From an uncultured Eubacteriales bacterium (GTDB lineage: Bacteria; Bacillota; Clostridia; Christensenellales; CAG-917): 64,000 nt of DNA. Shown here piece by piece: positions 8,734-16,480 of this stretch. How positions within the stretch are numbered: position 1 is the stretch's first letter; each line of letters opens with the position of its first letter. The notes below the pieces were generated by a model that saw nothing but the letters and a program-made list of their open reading frames with translations, made no database searches and had not been told where the DNA came from. The position numbers and the translations under genes are program-made. Location of the stretch: positions 6,247 through 70,246 of the forward strand of contig URIX01000004.1 in assembly GCA_900547975.1 (NCBI GenBank), read 5' to 3'.

Positions 8734-8968
8734 TTCAACCTCTGAATTTCGTATTTTTCAAACGAACGTATAAAATAATATATTATTTTACGCCTCGTTT
8801 TTTCCGTCGCAAAAAGTTTTGCACCCCCGCGACCTGTTGGATTATAATGCCAAAACGCCGCCTTGTCAACACTTCGGGTTCGTTTTGACAAAATGTTTTT
8901 TACGCTTTGTCGATAATTGTCAATTTTTGCAAGCCTGCGCCATAAAATATACAACTCGGAGGACTTAA

Positions 8969-9664
8969 ATGGCTTTGGAAAACTTGCTGACTCTTTTGAA
9001 AAATCTTATCATATTTTCTTCCTATATGACGGAAAAGAGTTCTTTTCCAAAGCCGTTGTCCAAAGAAAAAGAGCAAGAATACCTCAAAAAAAGCGCGAGC
9101 GGCGACAAGGAAGCAAAGGAAATCCTCGTAAAGCACAATCTGCGCCTCGTGGCGCATATCGCAAAGAAATACGCCAACTACGGCGACAACGACGAACTTA
9201 TATCCATAGGCTCTATAGGACTTATGAAAGCAATCGAGAGTTTCAAAAGCGACAAAGGCACTTCCCTTGCCACCTACGCTTCGCGCTGTATCGAAAACGA
9301 AATCCTTATGACCATGCGCACGAGCAAGAAACATCGCTCGAACGTGTCGCTCAACGAACCCATAGGCGTTGACAAGGACGGCAACGAACTGGTGATTATG
9401 GATATGCTCGAATCCGACCAGAACGTCATCGAGGACGTGGAAAACTCGATAATGATGGAAAAACTGTCGCAAATCACCAAATCCGCGCTTGACGACAGAG
9501 AGTATCAGATAATCAAACTGCGCTACGGACTTGAAAACACGGGCGCGCTCACCCAGCGCGAAGTTGCAAAAAAATTCAATATTTCACGCTCGTACGTTTC
9601 CCGAATCGAGAAAAAAGCCCTCGAAAAAATCAAAAAATCCGTCAACAAAGACGATTTAATGTGA
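8969..9664 (+). CDS. sigK: RNA polymerase sporulation sigma factor K (pro-sigma-K)
   Basis: 231 aa, colinear with Bacillus pro-sigma-K: a hydrophobic N-terminal pro-sequence (MALENLLTLLKNLIIFSSYM) followed by FPKPLSKEKE, region 2 (HNLRLVAHIAKKYAN, ELISIGSIGLMKAIESF, LATYASRCIENEILM) and region 4 (ALTQREVAKKFNISRSYVSRIEKKALEKI). The pro-sequence is removed by SpoIVFB after SpoIVB signalling; the mature factor runs late mother-cell coat and cortex genes. GGAGG at 8958-8962 supports the ATG. The gene is continuous, not interrupted by a skin-type element. Confidence 0.96.
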   Translation: MALENLLTLLKNLIIFSSYMTEKSSFPKPLSKEKEQEYLKKSASGDKEAKEILVKHNLRLVAHIAKKYANYGDNDELISIGSIGLMKAIESFKSDKGTSLATYASRCIENEILMTMRTSKKHRSNVSLNEPIGVDKDGNELVIMDMLESDQNVIEDVENSIMMEKLSQITKSALDDREYQIIKLRYGLENTGALTQREVAKKFNISRSYVSRIEKKALEKIKKSVNKDDLM

Positions 9665-9677
9665 ATCGCGCATTAAA

Positions 9678-9712
9678 AAACGCAAAGCGAACGAGTTTCG
9701 CTTTGCGTTTAT
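9678..9712 (+). terminator. Terminator of sigK
   Basis: A 14-bp stem AAACGCAAAGCGAA / TTCGCTTTGCGTTT (9678-9691 and 9697-9710) begins 14 bases after the sigK stop; only a short AT-rich tail follows. Confidence 0.75.
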
Positions 9713-9802
9713 ATTGCATACATAAATTCTAAAAAACCGATAACTAAAATTTAATCGCTTTTTTAAGCAATCGTTCGTTTTGAAGCCGTCGTTTTTATAA
9801 AA

Positions 9803-10282
9803 TCAGTCGTTTTTCTTGGTCATTTCCTCTTTGAGTTTGACAAGGCTTTCGATTTCGTCAAGCAAGGTGTTGATGTCCTTGAATTGACGGTGGACGGACG
9901 CATAACGGACGTACGCAACTTCATCTATACTCTTTAAGCCTTCCATAACCATATCGCCGAGCGCGGCGGAAGAAATCTCTTGGTCGAGCGAATTGAGCAC
10001 CTTGCGCTGAATGTCGCCCACAAGTCTGTCGATTGACGACATCGAAATGGGGCGTTTTTCGCACGCTTTCATAATGCCGATTTTGATTTTATTGAGGTCG
10101 AACGCTTGGCGAGAACCGTCTTTTTTGATGACCATTACGGGCGTCGATTCGACGGTTTCGTAAGTTGTGAAACGCTTGCCGCAAACCACACACTCTCTGC
10201 GACGGCGAATGGAAGTGCCGTCCTCGTTTTGGCGCGAATCCACAACCTTGCTGTCCATACTACCGCAATATATACATTTCAT
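9803..10282 (-). CDS. nrdR: Transcriptional repressor NrdR
   Basis: 159-aa zinc-ribbon/ATP-cone regulator of ribonucleotide reductase genes. The N-terminal ribbon (Cys3, Cys6, Cys31, Cys34 in MKCIYCG...RRRECVVCGKRF) binds DNA; the ATP-cone (about residues 45-135, MVIKKDGSRQAFDLNKI) senses ATP/dATP. I start at ATG 10282, where the invariant MKCxYC sequence begins; the frame stays open upstream but only through promoter DNA. Two NrdR-box-like sites lie upstream (10317-10332, 10360-10375), suggesting autoregulation. No nrd genes are in the window. Confidence 0.96.
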   Translation of the reverse strand: MKCIYCGSMDSKVVDSRQNEDGTSIRRRRECVVCGKRFTTYETVESTPVMVIKKDGSRQAFDLNKIKIGIMKACEKRPISMSSIDRLVGDIQRKVLNSLDQEISSAALGDMVMEGLKSIDEVAYVRYASVHRQFKDINTLLDEIESLVKLKEEMTKKND

Positions 10283-10316
10283 TTGTCTACATACCTCGAC
10301 TTTTATTGCGAATATT

Positions 10317-10332
10317 ATACAATATATTGTAA
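10317..10332 (-). promoter_or_regulatory. nrdR: NrdR box 1 (candidate)
   Basis: ATACAATATATTGTAA agrees with the NrdR box consensus ACACWATATATWGTGT at 13 of 16 positions and contains a perfect 14-bp palindrome (10318-10331). It lies 34 bases upstream of the nrdR start. Confidence 0.65.
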
Positions 10333-10359
10333 AAAATGTAAACCTTAATTTTTGAAAAA

Positions 10360-10375
10360 ATACCATATTTAGTGG
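10360..10375 (-). promoter_or_regulatory. nrdR: NrdR box 2 (candidate)
   Basis: ATACCATATTTAGTGG agrees with the NrdR box consensus at 12 of 16 positions. It starts 43 bases from box 1, about four helical turns, the kind of phased pairing known for NrdR sites. Confidence 0.5.
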
Positions 10376-10491
10376 GTTTATTGTTCAATCAATCACAACG
10401 AGCGTACATTTTTTTGCGCATTTTATACATTTTTTTTGTTCCAAAGCGGATTTTGTCGGAATAAAAAAGGCGGCGCGGAATATCATTTAGT

Positions 10492-10803
10492 ATGGCACAA
10501 AGACAATACTCGTTTGCGGAACTATCAAGAAAAACTGTGATAAACGTTGCCGACGGCAAGGAACTCGGCAAGGCGTGCGACATTATTTTTACGAATTGCG
10601 GAAACGTATGCGGAATCGTCGTGCCCGGCAAAAAGAGCCTTTTGAAAAGCATTACGAGCGCGGAAACAATATTTATCCCTTGGAATCGGATTATGAAAAT
10701 CGGCGCGGATGCGGTTTTGGTGGAACTCGTGGGCAACTACGCAATGACTATGGCGGAAGACGCCGTCCAAAACAGCGAGCAAAACAAGGATATATCATAT
10801 TGA
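10492..10803 (+). CDS. ylmC: YlmC/YmxH family PRC-barrel sporulation protein
   Basis: 103 aa; a single PRC-barrel-like beta domain (SRKTVINVADGKELGKACDIIF, then IVVPGKKS...ETIFIPWNRIMKIGADAVLVEL) as in the YlmC/YmxH family, which is linked to sporulation and in Firmicutes lies beside sigG, as here. Exact function is unknown. It is on the opposite strand to sigG, unlike Bacillus. Its C-terminal 15 residues are polar and Asn/Gln-rich. AAAAAAGG lies upstream but rather far from the ATG. Confidence 0.85.
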   Translation: MAQRQYSFAELSRKTVINVADGKELGKACDIIFTNCGNVCGIVVPGKKSLLKSITSAETIFIPWNRIMKIGADAVLVELVGNYAMTMAEDAVQNSEQNKDISY

Positions 10804-10841
10804 TAAATTAAACTTAATATATCCTACTATTCACTGTTGTT

Positions 10842-10905
10842 ATCGAACATCATTGCAATCGAACATCATAGCAATCGAACATCATTGCAATCGAACATCA
10901 TTGCT
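10842..10905. repeat. 16-bp tandem repeat, 4 copies
   Basis: Unit ATCGAACATCATTGCA at 10842-10857, 10858-10873, 10874-10889 and 10890-10905; copies differ at one position each at most. It starts 38 bases after the ylmC stop. Head-to-tail with no spacers, so not a CRISPR. Confidence 0.95.
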
Positions 10906-10921
10906 ATTGAGAATTCATCGA

Positions 10922-10961
10922 TATTGAAACTTCGGTATTGAAACTTCGGTATTGAAACTTC
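10922..10961. repeat. 14-bp tandem repeat, 2.9 copies
   Basis: Unit TATTGAAACTTCGG at 10922-10935 and 10936-10949, with a partial third copy at 10950-10961. It follows the 16-bp array after a 16-base gap, but the unit is different. Confidence 0.95.
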
Positions 10962-10977
10962 AAACGATATAAAAAAC

Positions 10978-11003
10978 ACGGCGATTTTTGCCGCATTTTT
11001 TAT
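10978..11003 (+). terminator. Terminator after ylmC
   Basis: CGGC / GCCG stem around GATTTTT, followed by CATTTTTTATT, placed after both tandem arrays. Short stem but good T-run on the plus strand. Confidence 0.5.
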
Positions 11004-11060
11004 TAGTTTTCGCGATAATTTTTTAAGAGTTTTGACGGCTTATATAACGCCGCCGCAAAA

Positions 11061-11831
11061 TCAATTCATACACGATTTTATGCGCTTTATCGCGGATTTT
11101 TCAAGGCGAGATACCTGCGCTTGCGATATGCCTACGATTTTGCTTATCTCGATTTGCGTTTTACCGTCGAAATAGCGCAATCGCACGACTTCCATCTCAC
11201 GTTCGGGGACGTTTTTCAACGCTTCGTGCAAAGCGATTTTTTCCGTCCAGTTTTCGCTCGTTTCCTTCTTGTCGGCAAGTTGGTCGATGAGTTCCTGTCC
11301 TTCCTCTGCGTCGTTGTAGACGGGTTCGTAAAAGGATACCGGTTCGCTCACAGCGTCGAGCGCGCAAGCCACTTCGCAAAGCGGTACGCCGATTTCTTCG
11401 GCGATTTCCGTCATAGTCGGGTCGTTTGCGTTGAGTTTGGACAAATCCTCTCTCGCTTTCAATGCCTTGTACGCCGTATCGCGCATACTTCTCGACACTT
11501 TAATCGTCGTACGATCGCGTATTGCGCGCCTCATCTCGCCTATTATCATAGGCACGGCATATGTTGAAAACCTGACGTCGAGATTTACGTCGAAATTGTC
11601 GAGAGCCTTCAAAAGCCCCACCATTCCTACCTGAAACAAATCGTCCGCGCTTTCCGACGACTTTGAAAATCTTCCGACGCAGGACAAAACGAGTCGCATA
11701 TTCGCACGCAAAAACAAATCGCGCGCTTCACCGTCGCCGCGCTTGATTTTCAAAAGCAATTCGTCACATTCTTTTGCGCTTATCTTGGGTAGCGTTGCGG
11801 TATCGATTCCGCATATTTGTACTTTGCCCAT
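11061..11831 (-). CDS. sigG: RNA polymerase sporulation sigma factor G
   Basis: 256-aa forespore sigma factor: region 2 (ANMRLVLSCVGRF, DDLFQVGMVGLLKALDNFD, FSTYAVPMIIGEMRRAIRD), region 3 (RSMRDTAYKALKAREDL) and region 4 (TQIEISKIVGISQAQVSRLEKSAIKRI). The N-terminal VQICGIDTATLPKI is typical of sigma-G. AAGGAGG sits directly before the ATG. Order spoIIGA-sigE-sigG matches Bacillus and Clostridia; the gap to sigE is 146 bases and contains repeats, so separate transcription is likely. Confidence 0.96.
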   Translation of the reverse strand: MGKVQICGIDTATLPKISAKECDELLLKIKRGDGEARDLFLRANMRLVLSCVGRFSKSSESADDLFQVGMVGLLKALDNFDVNLDVRFSTYAVPMIIGEMRRAIRDRTTIKVSRSMRDTAYKALKAREDLSKLNANDPTMTEIAEEIGVPLCEVACALDAVSEPVSFYEPVYNDAEEGQELIDQLADKKETSENWTEKIALHEALKNVPEREMEVVRLRYFDGKTQIEISKIVGISQAQVSRLEKSAIKRIKSCMN

Positions 11832-11930
11832 ACAAGCCTCCTTTGAGTATGTACCTGTACGGGCAAATTAAATTCAGTGCGTTAGATATGCGATTTTACG
11901 ACATTCTTAACAGATTTCGACCGATTCCGA

Positions 11931-11988
11931 GCGAGTTTAGCCGAGTTTAGGCGGATTTCATCCGAGTTTAGACGATTTCAGCCGAGTT
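11931..11988 (-). repeat. Tandem copies of the sigE 3' end
   Basis: Read on the minus strand, the last sigE codons and stop (AAACTCGGCTGAAATCG) recur downstream as AAACTCGGATGAAATCCG and AAACTCGGCTAAACTCG, with further decayed pieces. About 20-base unit, three or more imperfect copies. Confidence 0.75.
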
Positions 11989-12691
11989 TCTGCATATCGC
12001 GCTTCAAGTTGTCGACGATTTTCTTTTCGAGTCGAGATATATAAGACTGCGATATTCCCATCATATCGGCAATTTCTTTTTGGGTCATTTCGTCCTTGCC
12101 GTAAAGTCCGAAACGAAGTTCGAGAATCTGCTTTTCTCGGTCGGGCAACTTGTCGAAAGTGTCCTTCAATATCTTCTTTTCGTCGCACGCCTCGACTTTG
12201 TCGTATACGGCGTCGGGGTCCGTGCCGATTATGTCGCAAAGAAGAAGCATATTCCCTTCCCAGTCCACGTTCAGCGGCTCGTCGAGCGACACTTCGGCGC
12301 GTTGCTTGCCGGTCTTTCTGAGGTGCATAAGGATTTCGTTTTCTATGCACCGAGAAGCGAACGTGGCAAGTTTTATGTTTTTGTCGGGATTGTAACTTCC
12401 CACCGCCTTGATAAGCCCTATCGTGCCGATGGAAACAAGGTCGTCCATATCAACGCCCGTGTTGTCGAAACGCTTGGCAATGTACACGACAAGGCGCAAA
12501 TTATGCTCTATGAGCGACAATCTCGCTTCCTCGTCGCCCGCAAGGAACTTTTTTACCGTTTCCGCTTCCTCGTCGGGCGTGAGCGGGGACGGCAACGAAT
12601 TGCCTTGTGATATGTAATTGACAAACGATTTCTCTTTCAGCCCGAGTTTTTCGAGCAACTTTTGAAATAACGCTTTGATTTTGCCTTTCAT
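11978..12691 (-). CDS. sigE: RNA polymerase sporulation sigma factor E (pro-sigma-E)
   Basis: 237 aa, colinear with Bacillus SigE: an N-terminal pro-region (MKGKIKALFQKLLEKLGLKEKSF) removed by SpoIIGA, then LPSPLTPDEE, region 2 (NLRLVVYIAKRFDNTGVDMDDLVSIGTIGLIKAV, CIENEILMHLRK) and region 4 (MTQKEIADMMGISQSYISRLEKKI). It directs early mother-cell transcription. It lies 93 bases downstream of spoIIGA on the same strand, as expected for the spoIIG operon. Its 3' end is tandemly repeated downstream. Confidence 0.97.
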   Translation of the reverse strand: MKGKIKALFQKLLEKLGLKEKSFVNYISQGNSLPSPLTPDEEAETVKKFLAGDEEARLSLIEHNLRLVVYIAKRFDNTGVDMDDLVSIGTIGLIKAVGSYNPDKNIKLATFASRCIENEILMHLRKTGKQRAEVSLDEPLNVDWEGNMLLLCDIIGTDPDAVYDKVEACDEKKILKDTFDKLPDREKQILELRFGLYGKDEMTQKEIADMMGISQSYISRLEKKIVDNLKRDMQKLG

Positions 12692-12784
12692 ATATTTTCT
12701 CCGTTATTTACGTTTTTATGAGCAGAACCGATATTTTTTGTCTAACGCTCTTTTCCACTATGTCGAATATTGCTAAATACCCGA

Positions 12785-13546
12785 TTAGAACATCGAATTT
12801 TGCAATATTATGTCGTAGTCTCCGAAGTTTTGTTCGCAGAGCGCGCCGAGTGCGTTTTGCGCTTTTTCTCCGACCTTTACCGTATCGAAGCGCACGACGG
12901 GCATACACTTATCGCCGTTTACGGTGTGCGCGTTGACAAATCCTTCTATGGTGCGTTTACCTATTTTTTCGCAAGCGGATTTTGATAATATCACGACGGG
13001 CAAGCCGCTCAAATCGTCGGTGAGCAGATTTCCGCTGTCGCACAAGCCTTTGAGTTTGAAACTAACGCCGTCAATATCTATTTCAACGTCTTTTACGACC
13101 TTTCCGCGCGTGCTTCTCTTTTTGGCGATTACGAGTCCTACGGCGATACATACGAACGCCGCAGTTGCGACGATACCGAGAATCGCATACGACTTTATAT
13201 CGACGTTAAACGCATAAGACAAGCCGTATACTATACCGCCGACAAAGTACGTGACGAGACAGAAGCACATAAGCGTTTTGAGATAGTCGCATATCTTCTC
13301 TTTTGCTTTGTCGCCTTCGCATTTTGAAAGCAACGCGCACATCAGCGGCGCAAGCAAAACTTTGACGAGGATTTGTCCCCATTTCGGCGCAATCGCAAAC
13401 GCAATCGCCACCGCCGCGCCGGTTATAGCCGTCAGTATAAGACGAATTTTGCCCACTCTCTTTCTTCTTATTGCAAGCGTTGTGAGAGATATGCACAAAT
13501 CCACTGCGAGATTGTTGAAAACGACTAGTTCTATGTATACGTTCAC
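12785..13546 (-). CDS. spoIIGA: Sigma-E processing peptidase SpoIIGA
   Basis: Membrane aspartic protease that cleaves pro-sigma-E. I see about five N-terminal membrane segments (residues 1-150) and a C-terminal protease domain containing CDSGNLLTDDLSGLPVVIL, the family DSGN active-site motif. The frame is open from 13618, but that ATG lies inside the ftsZ terminator hairpin; the family begins at the xVYIELVxxNN stretch, so I start at GTG 13546 (253 aa). No good ribosome-binding site is visible for any start. Upstream of sigE, its substrate. Confidence 0.9.
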   Translation of the reverse strand: MNVYIELVVFNNLAVDLCISLTTLAIRRKRVGKIRLILTAITGAAVAIAFAIAPKWGQILVKVLLAPLMCALLSKCEGDKAKEKICDYLKTLMCFCLVTYFVGGIVYGLSYAFNVDIKSYAILGIVATAAFVCIAVGLVIAKKRSTRGKVVKDVEIDIDGVSFKLKGLCDSGNLLTDDLSGLPVVILSKSACEKIGKRTIEGFVNAHTVNGDKCMPVVRFDTVKVGEKAQNALGALCEQNFGDYDIILQNSMF

Positions 13547-13604
13547 GAAAACAAGATAGCGTAAATCAAATGAAAATTCTTTCTTTCCGTGTCGGTGAAA
13601 ACGC

Positions 13605-13636
13605 AAAAATCCTCGCAAAAATTTGCGAGGATTTTG
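13605..13636 (-). terminator. Terminator of ftsA-ftsZ
   Basis: AAATCCTCGCAAA / TTTGCGAGGATTT stem around a 2-base loop, with a T-run on the minus strand. It lies about 80 bases past the ftsZ stop and before spoIIGA. Confidence 0.85.
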
Positions 13637-13713
13637 TGGATAACTCTAAATAATATTTTGAATTTTAAGCGTTTAGATTGCCGTTTTGTGCAAATCTACG
13701 TCTCTCGTCTCAA

Positions 13714-15156
13714 TCAGTCTCTGTCCCTTTTCAATCTGCGAAGGAATGCGGGGACTTGCTTTTTGGTGACGTCGATTCTCGAAGATTGGACTTCGTTTTC
13801 TTGCACTGCGGGCTGCGGAGTCGGCGCGACTTGCGGTTGAACTACGGGTTGAACGGGCTCTGCGGGTGCAACCGGTCTTTGCATTTGTCCGAAAGTGGGT
13901 CTGTTTGCAAAAATGTTTTGATTGAACACGGGTTGCTCTACTTCCGCTTGTTGTTCTTCTTCCTTTTCGTCTTCTTCAACGTTGGAAGCCGCTTGCGATA
14001 GCGCGGTTGCAAAGGATTTGGGCGGTTGCGGCGCGCTGCTTCTTGCAGGCGCAAGGTTTCTGTCCACGAATCCGGTTGCGATAATCGTGATTTCGATGTC
14101 TTTTTTGTCGGGAACGAACGCCGTGCCGAGAATGATGTTTGCGCTGGGGTCAACGACTTGTTTTACGATGTCGCACGCTTCGGTGACTTCGCCCAAAAGC
14201 ATATCGTCGCCGCCGGTGATGTTGACGATAATGCCCGTTGCGCCCTCGATGTCCGTTTCGAGAAGCGGACTGAACACTGCTCCGCGCACTGCTTCGATGA
14301 CTCTCTTTTCACCCTTGCCGTAGCCGATACCCATATGGGCAAGACCTTTGTTGGAAAGAATCGTGCGAACGTCGGCAAAGTCGAGGTTGATAAGTTCGGG
14401 ATTTGCGATGACGTCGCTTACGCCCTGAACGCCTTGACGAAGCACGTCGTCCGCGATTTCGAACGCACGTTTGAAGGAAATGTTCTTGTCAAGCACTTCG
14501 ATGAGTTTCTGGTTGGGGATAACCAAAAGCGTATCGACGAAGTTTTTGAGGTTTTTGATGCCTTCTTCGGCGTTTTTCATACGTTGCGCACCCTCGAAGT
14601 TGAACGGCTTGGTTACAACCGCGACGGTGAGAATGTTCATAGATTTTGCAATCTCTGCGATGACGGGGGCAGCACCCGTACCCGTGCCACCGCCCATACC
14701 TGCAGTGATAAACAAAAGGTCGATGTCTTTGAGAGCGGCTTTGATACGCTCGCGAGATTCCTCGGCGGCTTTTCTGCCGATTTCGGGGTCGGAGCCTGCG
14801 CCCAAACCGCCCGTCATATTAGCGCCGAGTTGAATTTTGCAATGCGGAGGAACGAGGGACATATTGAGTGCTTGCATATCCGTGTTCATAACAACGAAAC
14901 TTGCGCTCTTGATGCCTGCTCTAATCATATTGTTGACGGCGTTGTTTCCGCCACCGCCCACGCCGACTACGACGATGTTCGCCTTGCCGGGTTTCTTTTG
15001 AGAAACGGGTTGGAACTGTTCGTGAGTTTGCTCTGGTTCAATTTCCTCTGCAGGCTGTTGTTGAGCCTCCTCTTGCACGGTTTCTTGCACGGTTTCTTCT
15101 TCCTCTTGGGAAGTTTCGTCGTTCGGCGTCCAACCGAATTTTTCAAAATCTATCAT
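13714..15156 (-). CDS. ftsZ: Cell division protein FtsZ
   Basis: Tubulin-like GTPase forming the division ring. The 480-aa protein has the nucleotide-binding GGGG(N)NAV and tubulin signature GGGTGTG (residues 155-161), the T7-loop region NLDFADVRTIL, and a C-terminal peptide VPAFLRRLKR that docks FtsA and partners. Odd: about 57 N-terminal residues, Glu/Gln-rich (for example TVQETVQEEAQQQPAEEIEP), precede the globular domain, while normal FtsZ starts within about 10 residues of it. The linker before the C-terminal peptide is also long and Gln/Pro-rich. Start ATG overlaps the ftsA stop (ATGA), with GGAGGT inside the ftsA end. Confidence 0.98.
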   Translation of the reverse strand: MIDFEKFGWTPNDETSQEEEETVQETVQEEAQQQPAEEIEPEQTHEQFQPVSQKKPGKANIVVVGVGGGGNNAVNNMIRAGIKSASFVVMNTDMQALNMSLVPPHCKIQLGANMTGGLGAGSDPEIGRKAAEESRERIKAALKDIDLLFITAGMGGGTGTGAAPVIAEIAKSMNILTVAVVTKPFNFEGAQRMKNAEEGIKNLKNFVDTLLVIPNQKLIEVLDKNISFKRAFEIADDVLRQGVQGVSDVIANPELINLDFADVRTILSNKGLAHMGIGYGKGEKRVIEAVRGAVFSPLLETDIEGATGIIVNITGGDDMLLGEVTEACDIVKQVVDPSANIILGTAFVPDKKDIEITIIATGFVDRNLAPARSSAPQPPKSFATALSQAASNVEEDEKEEEQQAEVEQPVFNQNIFANRPTFGQMQRPVAPAEPVQPVVQPQVAPTPQPAVQENEVQSSRIDVTKKQVPAFLRRLKRDRD

Positions 15157-16322
15157 TTTTTACCTCCGTTGAATAACTTTTTTATAAATGCTCCGAAGTC
15201 GAACTTCGACAGATTGTCCGCCATAACCAGAAGCGACGCTTTGGAGCAGTCGTCGGGTTTGACGAATCCGGGAAGTTTCGGAGTGATGATTTCAATGTTT
15301 TTTCCGAGTTGTTCGCTCAGATACTTCTTTGCGCCGCGCATAGAGGCAACGCCCTCGCCCGTGAGATATACGGGCATATACGACGGTGCGTCTTCCTCGA
15401 CGCTTTTGAGAATGTCGCCGATGACGTCGGCAAACACGTCGAGCCTGTTCTTTGCAATCTCGCAGGCGTCTTGCGCGTATACCGCGTTTTCGCCGTCGCT
15501 GACAAGCACCGCTTCGTCGCTGTAATTGAGATTGAGATCGACGAGGCGTTTTGCTTCTTCCGCCATATCGAAAGGCACGTCCAAAGCCTCGAATATATCC
15601 GCGCAAATGTGTGCGCCGCCCATAGAAAACGACTTCATATCGAGGATTCCGTCGCCCTTTGCAATGCTTACGGACGAGGATAAATATCCGATGTCGATGA
15701 GCATATACACGTTGTCGCGCTGTTCCTTTTCAAGCATAGCCATACACTCTGCCCAGCAGGTCGCGACGTATCTGACGTCGGTAAATCCGAGTTCGTTTGC
15801 AACGGTATCGAACATCTCGACGAACGCTCTTTCGCAAAGCATATAACTCACGCAAGCCTCAACTTGTTGAGCGTCCATATCCCTTACGTCGCTGTATATT
15901 TTGTCTTGTCCGTCGATGGCAAAATAAATTGCCGACGTGTTGATGGTCAAATATTTGCTTTGGTCGAAATCGTCGCCTTTTTTGAGAAGATAGGAAATGT
16001 CGTCGTCGATGACTCTACGCTGTCTGTCCAGTCTCACGGAAACTTCCTTTGTGACTACGGTGACGAATTCGGCAGGTACGCCGATAAAAAGACGTTTGGT
16101 GCGAGAGTCCGCACTCTTCATCGCTTCCAGAAGAACCTCTTTTGCGATTTGCACGGTTTCCTTGCCGTCGAACCACTCGCCGTTTTCATAGCCTTGATGT
16201 TGTTTTTCGACAACAGACTTAATGCCGAAAACGCTCTGCGCCCTCTTCGAGCCTACGATTGCGCTCACAAGGCGAGAGTTGACGTCCAAAACGGCTATGT
16301 CTTTTGTGAAAATCGAACCCAT
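15153..16322 (-). CDS. ftsA: Cell division protein FtsA (divergent)
   Basis: 389-aa actin-fold ATPase that tethers FtsZ to the membrane. Actin-family pieces are visible: AVLDVNSRLVSAIVG (phosphate 1), VYMLIDIGYLSSSVSIAKG (phosphate 2) and VYLTGEGVASMRGAKKYL (adenosine region). The C-terminal FDFGAFIKKLFNGGKK would be the amphipathic membrane-targeting helix. Sequence is divergent from Bacillus FtsA; assignment rests on the actin pattern, the C-terminal helix and the 4-base overlap with ftsZ. Its own promoter lies at 16376-16403. Confidence 0.88.
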   Translation of the reverse strand: MGSIFTKDIAVLDVNSRLVSAIVGSKRAQSVFGIKSVVEKQHQGYENGEWFDGKETVQIAKEVLLEAMKSADSRTKRLFIGVPAEFVTVVTKEVSVRLDRQRRVIDDDISYLLKKGDDFDQSKYLTINTSAIYFAIDGQDKIYSDVRDMDAQQVEACVSYMLCERAFVEMFDTVANELGFTDVRYVATCWAECMAMLEKEQRDNVYMLIDIGYLSSSVSIAKGDGILDMKSFSMGGAHICADIFEALDVPFDMAEEAKRLVDLNLNYSDEAVLVSDGENAVYAQDACEIAKNRLDVFADVIGDILKSVEEDAPSYMPVYLTGEGVASMRGAKKYLSEQLGKNIEIITPKLPGFVKPDDCSKASLLVMADNLSKFDFGAFIKKLFNGGKK

Positions 16323-16375
16323 ATTCTTCCTCTTTTTCTAAAAAACACGCTATCGCGCGCATTATTTATAATATT

Positions 16376-16403
16376 ATTATATTGAAAATACTTATCGTGT
16401 CAA
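16376..16403 (-). promoter_or_regulatory. Sigma-A promoter for ftsA-ftsZ
   Basis: On the minus strand TTGACA (16398-16403), 16-base spacer, TATAAT (16376-16381): both hexamers perfect. Transcription would start about 45 bases before the ftsA ATG, separating ftsAZ from the upstream mur genes. Confidence 0.85.
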
Positions 16404-16480
16404 CGAATTTTTATCAAAAATTTGCAGAATTCGCCTGTTTTTTGTCTATAAAGGCGTTTTATCGTAAAAAATAGGCGCGT

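Noticed and set aside
8969..9664. Skin-type interruption of sigK
   Set aside because: The frame is continuous and colinear with full-length pro-sigma-K.
10283..10366. 28-codon upstream extension of NrdR
   Set aside because: The invariant MKCxYC start lies at 10282 and the extra DNA contains the NrdR boxes.
10842..10961. CRISPR array
   Set aside because: Repeats of 14-16 bases directly abut with no spacers, and no cas genes are nearby.
12761..12767. Perfect 0A box TGTCGAA upstream of sigE
   Set aside because: A single 7-base match in a sequence where TCGAA is common; it lies between spoIIGA and sigE, not before spoIIGA where Spo0A control is expected.
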